Shown one piece after another: positions 23,334-28,422 of a DNA stretch of 28,422 nucleotides. How positions within the stretch are numbered: position 1 is the first letter of the stretch; every line of letters starts with the position of its first letter. The translations under genes were made by a program, and so were the position numbers. The DNA is from DASTPP01 sp035762175 (GTDB lineage Bacteria; Myxococcota_A; Polyangia; Polyangiales; Polyangiaceae): the NCBI GenBank assembly GCA_035762175.1, contig DASTPP010000246.1, positions 1 through 28,422 of the forward strand, read 5' to 3'. Below the pieces are notes generated by a model, which did no database searches, was not told the origin of the DNA, and saw only the letters and a program-made list of their open reading frames with translations.

Positions 23334-24860
23334 ATGGATCGAATCGACAACGCGACCCGCACCAGCGGCGTCATCTTGCACCCGACGTCGCTGCCGGGCT
23401 CACATGGCATCGGGCAGCTCGGCGAGCACGCCCGCGGCTTCATCGACTTCCTGGCCCGCGCCGAGATCGGGCTGTGGCAGGTTCTGCCGGTGGTCCCGGT
23501 CCAGGAGGATTGGTTCTCGCCCTACTCCGGGCTGAGCGCGTTCGGCGGCAACCCGTACATGCTGAGCTTGGCGGACCTGGTGGCCGATGGGCTGCTCGAC
23601 CCCCAGGATCTGGCCGGCGGGGCGGAGCTGCGCGACGACCGCGTGGCGTTCCGTGCCGTGGCGGCGCACCGCAAGCCGCTGTTCGCCAAGCTGGCGCAAC
23701 GGGTGCCGGCGGCGGATCGGGGCCTCCTTTCATACGCCGAGCGCGAAGCGGGGTGGCTCGACGACCACGCGCTGTTCTGCGCGCTGCTCGACGCGTACGG
23801 CCAGGACACCTGGGCCGGGTGGCCGCCCGCGGTGCGCCACCGCGATCCCGCGGCGCTGGCGGCGGCCCGGATCGAGCTCGCCCCCGCGATCCACAAGCAT
23901 CGCGTGCTCCAGTACCTGTTCGCGCGGCAATGGGCGGCGCTGCGCGCGTACGCGCGCGAGCGCGGCGTCGCGCTGGTCGGGGACATCCCGATCTACGTCA
24001 ACTACAACAGCGCCGACGTGTGGGCCCACCCCGAGTACTTCCAGCTCGATCGCGAGCTGCGGCCGCGGTTCGAGGCCGGCGTGCCCGCCGACGGGTTCTT
24101 CTCGGACCAGGCGCAGCACTGGGGGAATCCGCTCTACGACTGGCCACGGCTCGCCGAGGATGGCTATCGCTGGTGGGGGGCGCGGCTCCGCCACGCGCTC
24201 GAGCTCTACGACCACGTCCGCATGGATCACTTTCGCGGGTTCCAGGCCTACTGGGCCGTGCCCGCGGGACAGGACGCCGCGACCGGCGCCTGGGTCCCGG
24301 GCCCCGGGCGGGCGCTGTTCGACGCGCTGCGCAGCCAGCTCGGCGGCTTGCCGATCTTCGTCGAAGATCTGGGGTTGATCACCGAGGACGTGCACCAGCT
24401 GCGCCGCGAGGTCGGGGTGCCGGCGATGTCGGTGTTTCAGTTCGGCTTCACCCGGGGCGGGGACAGCCCGTACCTGCCGCACCACGCCGGGCCGCACGTC
24501 GTCTACTACACCGGGACGCACGACGTCCCGCCGCTCGCCGAGTGGCGCGAGCGGCTGTCGCCCGAGGAGCTCGCGCGCGTGCTGGCTTATCTCGGCGTGC
24601 CTGATGGCGCCGCGCTGCCGGTCCGCGATTTTGTGTGGAACGTGGTGCGCTGCGCATGGGCGACGTCGTCGCCGTGGGTGGTCGCGCAGCTGCAAGATCT
24701 GCTCGCCAGCGGAGCGGAGTCGCAAATGAATCGCCCCGGCCTCGCCGACCTGGCGAACTGGAGCTGGAGAGTGCAGGCCCACGAGCTGAGCGACGCGCTC
24801 GCCGCGCGGTGCGCGCGGCTCAACGCCATCTACGGGCGCGGCCGGCCGGCGGCCGGCTAG
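23334..24860 (+). CDS. malQ: 4-alpha-glucanotransferase (amylomaltase, GH77) with variant active-site motifs
   Basis: This is 508 residues from the ATG at 23334, with AAGGAG 11 nt upstream. The GH77 catalytic residues are all in place and nearly co-linear with the Thermus enzyme: nucleophile Asp298 (HVRMDHFRGF), acid/base Glu344 (IFVEDLG) and Asp397 (YTGTHD). The family moves alpha-1,4-glucan chains between sugars. Two normally conserved motifs differ. The usual GTHDNDT is GTHDVPP, and the GYGDSPYQ loop is EDWFSPYS; both line the acceptor and donor sites. This suggests an unusual acceptor. Its place at the end of the operon recalls the amylomaltase gene of the acarbose cluster, so I infer that it may add glucose to an iminosugar. 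A role in plain maltodextrin use is the alternative. The stop is TAG, and two hairpins follow. Confidence 0.9.
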   Translation: MDRIDNATRTSGVILHPTSLPGSHGIGQLGEHARGFIDFLARAEIGLWQVLPVVPVQEDWFSPYSGLSAFGGNPYMLSLADLVADGLLDPQDLAGGAELRDDRVAFRAVAAHRKPLFAKLAQRVPAADRGLLSYAEREAGWLDDHALFCALLDAYGQDTWAGWPPAVRHRDPAALAAARIELAPAIHKHRVLQYLFARQWAALRAYARERGVALVGDIPIYVNYNSADVWAHPEYFQLDRELRPRFEAGVPADGFFSDQAQHWGNPLYDWPRLAEDGYRWWGARLRHALELYDHVRMDHFRGFQAYWAVPAGQDAATGAWVPGPGRALFDALRSQLGGLPIFVEDLGLITEDVHQLRREVGVPAMSVFQFGFTRGGDSPYLPHHAGPHVVYYTGTHDVPPLAEWRERLSPEELARVLAYLGVPDGAALPVRDFVWNVVRCAWATSSPWVVAQLQDLLASGAESQMNRPGLADLANWSWRVQAHELSDALAARCARLNAIYGRGRPAAG

Positions 24861-24891
24861 AGCGCCGACCGTCCAATCCGGTCGGTGCTCT
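24859..24891 (+). terminator. Terminator-like hairpin 1 after the operon
   Basis: AGAGCGCCGACCG pairs with CGGTCGGTGCTCT (13-bp stem with one G-U pair, 7-nt loop), beginning on the TAG stop of the glucanotransferase gene. It is followed by CGAAATTGC without a T run. Confidence 0.6.
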
Positions 24892-24917
24892 CGAAATTGC
24901 TTCAACGCTCGAGCCGC

Positions 24918-24957
24918 CCGACCGGAACGTGCCCAAGGCTGGGCATGTTCCGGTCGG
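24918..24957 (+). terminator. Terminator-like hairpin 2 after the operon
   Basis: An 18-bp stem (24918-24935 with 24940-24957, one G-U pair) carries an AGGC loop. It is the strongest hairpin in the window and lies just before the IS630 end. Together with hairpin 1 it is bounded by a perfect TAGAGCGCCGACC inverted repeat (24858-24870 and 24952-24964). Confidence 0.65.
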
Positions 24958-24962
24958 CGCTC

Positions 24963-26171
24963 TAGTAGTCTCCCAAGCTTAGAGAGACAGGTTCTTTCTG
25001 GCACGAGGCCGGGCGCCGGGCCAGGCTCTCGGATGACCCAGAAACGCCCCCTCCGCCGCCTGACGGCCGACGAGCGCGCCGGACTCGAGGCGCTATGCCG
25101 CCGCGGCGTCACCAGCGTCCGCGTCGTCAACCGGGCGCGCATCTTGCTCCGCGTCGACGAGGGCGAGACCGACGCCGAGGTCGCCGAGGCGCTCCGGGTC
25201 GGCTTGATGACCGTGGGGCGAGTGCGACGGCGGGCCGCGCTCGAGGGGCCGCTCGCGGCCGTGCGCGACCGGCCCATGAATCACCCGCGCCGCCAGGTCG
25301 TGCTCGACGGGCGCGCCGAAGCGCACTTGGTGGCGCTCGCCTGCGGTCCGCCCCCGGCCGGGGCGGCGCGTTGGACGCTGCGGCTGCTGACCGACCGCTT
25401 GATCGAGCTCGGGGCCGTCGAGACGGTCAGCGACGAGACCGTGCGCAAGGCGTTGAAAAAAAAACGAGCTCCAGCCCTGGCGGACCGAGCGCTTCCGCAT
25501 CCCGCCCGAGGCGAGCGCGGCGTTCGTGGCGGCCATGGAGGACGTGCTCGAGGTCTACCACCGTCCGTATGACCCGAAGCGGCCCCAGGTCTGCCTCGAC
25601 GAGACGAGCAAGCAACTGCTCGGGCACGTCTACGAGCCGCTGCCGGCGCGGCCCGGGCGGCTCGCGCGGGTCGATGACGACTACGTGCGGGGCGGCACGG
25701 TCAACGTCGTCTGTGCCGTCGAGCCACTGACTGGCCGGTCGCTCGTCGAGGCCACCTCGCGACGCACGAGCGTCGACTTCGCGCACTTCGTCCGAAGGCT
25801 CGTCGACGACGTCTACCCCGAGGCCGAACGGCTGGTGCTGGTGCTCGACAACCTGTCGAGCCACAGCCCCTCGGCCCTGTACGAAGCCTTCCCCCCGGCC
25901 GAGGCGCGCCGCCTGGTCGAGAGACTCGAATTGCACTTCACGCCGCGTCACGGCAGCTGGCTGAACATCGCCGAGATCGAGCTGAGCATCCTCTCGCGCC
26001 AGTGCCTCGACCGCCGCTTCGCCGACGCGACGAGCCTGCGGGCCGACCTGGCGGCGTGGCAGGCGCGGCGCAACCACGAGCCGCGCCCCATCCAATGGCG
26101 GTTTACGGCGGCCGACGCCCGCCTCAAACTCCGCCGACTCTACCCACCACTCTAAGCTTGGGAAACTACTA
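24963..26171 (+). mobile_element. IS630-family insertion sequence, 1209 bp
   Basis: The ends are 22-bp inverted repeats with one mismatch: TAGTAGTCTCCCAAGCTT onward at 24963-24984, and its complement at 26150-26171. Each begins with TA, in keeping with the TA target duplication of IS630/Tc1 elements. The element carries one transposase gene, whose stop lies inside the right repeat. It sits immediately behind the terminator hairpins of the operon and splits nothing obvious. Confidence 0.9.
25033..26155 (+). pseudogene. IS630-family DDE transposase, frameshifted in a nine-A run
   Basis: The first frame (ATG 25033) encodes the helix-turn-helix region (LTADERAGLEALCRRGVTSV, EVAEALRVGLMTVGRVRRRA) and reaches VRKALKK at nine A residues (25456-25464). 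The second frame then continues NELQPWRTERFRIPPEASAA, VCLDETSKQLLGHVYEP, LVLDNLSSHS and RHGSWLNIAEIELSIL, which contain the DDE catalytic residues, to the stop at 26155. Related transposases read LKKNEL in one frame, which would need eight A residues, so a single A insertion best explains the break. Slippage at the poly-A run could still give some full-length protein. The length is otherwise normal at about 370 residues. Confidence 0.85.
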
Positions 26172-26273
26172 GGCGGCCGCTTACGTTCGATGATGGCGTC
26201 GACTCGGTAACGTTGGTGTGGGTCGAGATGCTTTTCGATGGGGGGATGCCAATGCGTCGAAAGGAGAGAGAAC

Positions 26274-26859
26274 ATGAGTTTTGAGCTTGTCTGGCAAGGT
26301 AGACTGCAATTCGGCGACGAGCCTGGGGTTTATGGCGATGCGCACTACGCCGGTCTTTGCTCGGAGTGGCCGGTGACAATCAGAAAATTCGACCCGAACT
26401 CTAATGCGCCGGGGCAAGTCTCGTTCCAACTCGACGCGGATGGGGGTTAAAATTTTCCACCCATATCCAGGGCACCGCGTTACAGTTTGGGTCTGGCAGC
26501 CTGACCCCACCCAGACCAATCCCTTCCAGTGGAAGAGGGTGCAGAGCGCTACGGCGCAGATGACTGCGAACCGGCTTCAGATCGAAGTTCAAGTCTCGGG
26601 CGACGCGGCAACGACGTACTGCAGCGTGCGCCTGGAGGTCGACGACTCGGTACACCCGGGGTTGTTCGACGAGGTTGTCGTGACTCGGCTATCTCACAAG
26701 TCGACCACACATTTTGCCTCATTCGGCTTCATTTATGAAAACGACCCGAAACACGACCTGTTAGAACAAGAGCCCGACGGTAGATCGCGAGGTGCAGTGT
26801 CGAGGGGGCAGGGCAAGCGCAACCTACGAGGGCCTGATGCAGCGGGGCCGCGGAGGTGA
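26274..26859 (+). pseudogene. Orphan small protein gene, AT-richer, frameshifted
   Basis: A strong AAGGAGAG precedes the ATG at 26274. The frame gives MSFELVWQGRLQFGDEPGVY, then GDAHYAGLCSEWPVTIRKFD, and stops at 26450 after QVSFQLDADGG. The other frame, from about 26440, continues smoothly with VKIFHPYPGHRVTVWVWQPD, QIEVQVSGDAATTYCSVRLE and SKSTTHFASFGFIYENDPKH-like sequence to 26859. Together they look like one beta-rich protein of roughly 170 residues, broken by a one-base change near 26445. Two coupled genes are less likely. I do not recognise the family. The region is clearly less GC-rich than the host, like the leader at 15.2-15.6 kb. The last 35 residues run into transposon-like DNA and are probably not native. 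Confidence 0.5.
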
Positions 26860-26870
26860 GGAGGGGGGCA

Positions 26871-27035
26871 ATGTCCCGCCCTACTCCCTCGGCCGCTGTC
26901 CGCCTGCTTCACACCCATTTCGGCTCGCTGCCCGACCGGCGCGAGCGCAGCCGGACGCGGCACCCGCTGTTGCCGCTGTTCTTCATCGCCCTGGCCGGCG
27001 CGCTCGCCGGCGCACGGGGCGGGATGAGCTGGTAA
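26871..27035 (+). mobile_element. ISAs1-family transposase, N-terminal stub
   Basis: The ATG at 26871 has GAGGAGGGG upstream. The 54 residues read LLHTHFGSLPDRRERSRTRH, then PLLPLFFIALAGALAGARGG. This is the N-terminal motif of ISAs1-type transposases (HFxxLPDPRxxxxxRHPLLDILFIALCAVLCGAxGW). A stop follows at 27033, another soon after, and the catalytic part is missing. The stretch 27036-27176 shows nothing identifiable. Confidence 0.75.
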
Positions 27036-27176
27036 AATTACCTGCCGTAGGTGCGCTCGCCCTGCGCCCCGACCCTTGGGCCCGAGCAGCATGGGGAGTT
27101 GGCCGCCCTCCCTATCGCTGTTCGCTCGCAGGGCAGGCTTGGGCCGGCGTGCCAGAGGGTGCTCGTCTCGCCGCTC

Positions 27177-27365
27177 TCAAGCGGGGCGTAGCACGAACAC
27201 GTCTTCGCCCCCGGCCCGCGCGATAAGAGCGCCGTCGAGGCTGGCCGCGGCTGCGGTCACCCCCGCGCCCCCCTCCGATGGCAAGGTTGCCACCTCGCGT
27301 TCGCCGGACCCGAGGTGCTGGCGCACGACGGCGATGGTCTTCTGGGCGCCGCAAACCCGTCGGCG
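27177..27365 (-). pseudogene. C-terminal tail of a propeller-type protein
   Basis: The minus-strand frame reads QKTIAVVRQHLGSGEREVAT, then LPSEGGAGVTAAAASLDGAL and IARAGGEDVFVLRP, then the TGA at 27177. This looks like the last blade of a WD40/TolB-like propeller. Upstream of about 27365 the frame no longer looks like protein and enters the promoter region of the divergent lipoprotein gene, so the front of the gene is missing. The break near the ISAs1 stub suggests rearrangement. Confidence 0.5.
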
Positions 27366-27453
27366 GCGGCCCGGTCGCTGACCCGTGCCGCCCCGCGCCG
27401 TCGCTAGCCGGCGTGGCCGAGTCCGGCTATGCGCTCGAACCGAGCCCCGCGCC

Positions 27454-28422
27454 ATGAACGTGCCCCTTCGCGCCCTGCCCCTCGTCGCCCTCGGCTGCCT
27501 CACCGCCTGCGCCTCGCCCCGTGCCGCCACCCGCAGCGAGCCCGCGGCCCACGAGGGCTCGCCGGGCCCGGCCGACGACGGCAGCGCGGCTTGCGCCCCC
27601 CTGCTCGCGCACAACCGGCGCTTGCTCGCCGCCTCGGACGCGAGCAAGCCCGAAGGCGAGCTCGACTTCGAGAAGGCGTGTTACCCCGTGCGCGGCGGCG
27701 TCTGGGCGCTTCGCCTGGTCGATTGGAAAAAGGGCGACTACAGCGACGTCGAGGGGCACGTTCAGCTCGTCTACGTGCGCCGCGGGAAGGTCCCCCACGT
27801 CGTGCCGCTGCCCCCCGACTTCGACCGGCTGCACCAAGGCATCGGCCACGCCGAGCTCGAGCCGCCCCGGTTCTTCGACTACGACGACGACGGCGAGCCC
27901 GAGCTCTTCTTGCGCCGTGTCGGCCGCGAGCACGAAGGCCCCTCGAACGACGCCGCCCTCTTGCTGACGACGCGCGGGGGCGTCGTGCGGCCAATGCCGG
28001 GCGCGCCGCCCAAGATCGACGCGCTCGACGACGTCGACCGCGACGGCCGACCCGATCTCGTTTATTACCCCTACTCTACCGTGCGCGGTAGCTGCGCGGG
28101 CTTCGATTACTCCTCGTTCGGGCCCGCGTTCCTGGCGCACTCGCTGCCGGGCGGCGCCTTCTCGACCACCGACGCCGTCGCCCGCGCCTACGTCGCCCGC
28201 GCCTGCCCGACCGGGCCGAAGCGCGACGCCGAGGCCGACGACAACGCGCCGCCCCGCGCCCCGCCCGAGCTCTGCGCGCGCCTGCGGGGCGCGAGCGAGG
28301 CCGAAGCGCTCGCCGTCTTGGCGCGCGACTGCAAACCGGCGCCCTCGCGCGAGGCCGCCTGCCGGTTCGAAGGCGGCTATTGCGAACAGTACGAAGACCG
28401 CGCCGCCGACCTCCAGCGCGCC
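27454..28422 (+). CDS. Lipoprotein with FG-GAP-like acidic loops (3' end outside the window)
   Basis: The ATG at 27454 opens a frame that stays open to the end of the window (323 codons). The signal peptide ends LGCLTAC, with Cys19 as the lipidation site. A Ser/Pro-rich spacer follows, then a domain with AACAPLLAHNRRLLAASDAS, KACYPVRGGVWALRLVDWKK and FFDYDDDGEPELFLRRVG, then LDDVDRDGRPDLVYYPYS. The two DxDxDGxPDL-type acidic loops resemble calcium-binding FG-GAP/VCBS motifs. A Cys-containing C-terminal part (ACPTGPKRD, ELCARLRGAS, CRFEGGYCEQYEDRAADL) follows. I recognise no enzyme. An upstream ATG at 27430 is in another frame. The initiation site lacks a clear Shine-Dalgarno, so the start rests on the signal peptide. 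Confidence 0.8.
   Translation, partial: MNVPLRALPLVALGCLTACASPRAATRSEPAAHEGSPGPADDGSAACAPLLAHNRRLLAASDASKPEGELDFEKACYPVRGGVWALRLVDWKKGDYSDVEGHVQLVYVRRGKVPHVVPLPPDFDRLHQGIGHAELEPPRFFDYDDDGEPELFLRRVGREHEGPSNDAALLLTTRGGVVRPMPGAPPKIDALDDVDRDGRPDLVYYPYSTVRGSCAGFDYSSFGPAFLAHSLPGGAFSTTDAVARAYVARACPTGPKRDAEADDNAPPRAPPELCARLRGASEAEALAVLARDCKPAPSREAACRFEGGYCEQYEDRAADLQRA

Noticed and set aside
21756..23381. Long minus-strand open frame (541 codons) opposite the MATE gene
   Set aside because: Antisense shadow of a membrane protein gene, with His/Arg/Asp-rich low-complexity sequence and no recognisable motif.
23334..24860. Operon as an acarbose-type (C7-cyclitol) cluster
   Set aside because: An amylomaltase and an aminotransferase are present, but there is no 2-epi-5-epi-valiolone synthase, cyclitol kinase or glycosyltransferase; the azasugar trio explains the first three genes better.
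25446..25470. Programmed -1 frameshift site in the IS630 transposase
   Set aside because: The geometry needs a +1 or -2 shift, and related transposases are single-frame, so a one-base insertion fits better.

Overview
The window is very GC-rich DNA that looks like a chromosome of a myxobacterium (Myxococcota, probably Polyangia-like). The taxon is inferred from style, not from a marker gene. Several secreted proteins have a lipobox followed by a Gly-rich linker. There are delta-60 repeats, RCC1 repeats, a HEIGH-type (M57) metalloprotease with FG-GAP/VCBS-like repeats, and Cys-rich lipoprotein pieces. No rRNA, tRNA or CRISPR array was found.

Layout. (1) 1-4150: ordinary host genes. These are the end of a membrane protein, a small two-helix membrane protein, a delta-60 lipoprotein, an RCC1-repeat remnant and a small three-helix membrane protein. 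(2) 4150-15190: a gene graveyard. It holds a 42-bp tandem array, IS3 and IS701 remnants, a palindromic element inserted in the IS3 remnant, a frameshifted M57 protease, a HAD-fold gene whose end is supplied by IS701 DNA, a beta-propeller lipoprotein with three in-frame stops, a permease with an amber codon in place of a conserved Gln, and fragments of an alpha/beta hydrolase and a SagB-type nitroreductase. (3) 15190-24960: an intact, tightly packed seven-gene operon, preceded by a conspicuously AT-richer leader and followed by two strong hairpins. (4) 24963-27035: an IS630-family element with a frameshift in a poly-A tract, an AT-richer frameshifted orphan gene and an ISAs1-family transposase stub. 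(5) 27177-28422: host DNA resumes with the tail of a propeller protein and a lipoprotein running off the window.

The main discovery candidate is the operon in region 3. Its first three genes are a class III aminotransferase, an inositol-monophosphatase-fold phosphatase and a zinc-dependent alcohol dehydrogenase. This is the order of the gabT1-yktC1-gutB1 azasugar signature described in Bacillus, which turns fructose 6-phosphate into an aminopolyol and then an iminosugar (mannojirimycin, leading to nojirimycin and 1-deoxynojirimycin). They are followed by a GH35-like glycosidase, a YihX-like HAD phosphatase, a MATE exporter and an atypical 4-alpha-glucanotransferase. I infer a myxobacterial iminosugar (glycosidase-inhibitor) cluster. 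The MATE protein may export the product. The glucanotransferase may glucosylate it, much as an amylomaltase gene accompanies the acarbose cluster, and the glycosidase may process a glycosylated form or serve in self-protection. The low-GC edges, different codon preference and surrounding transposon debris suggest it arrived by transfer.

Secondary points: a two-copy family of 113-118 bp palindromic elements whose arms differ between copies but stay self-complementary, several operator-like palindromes, and a run of amber codons at probable Gln positions in the decaying genes.
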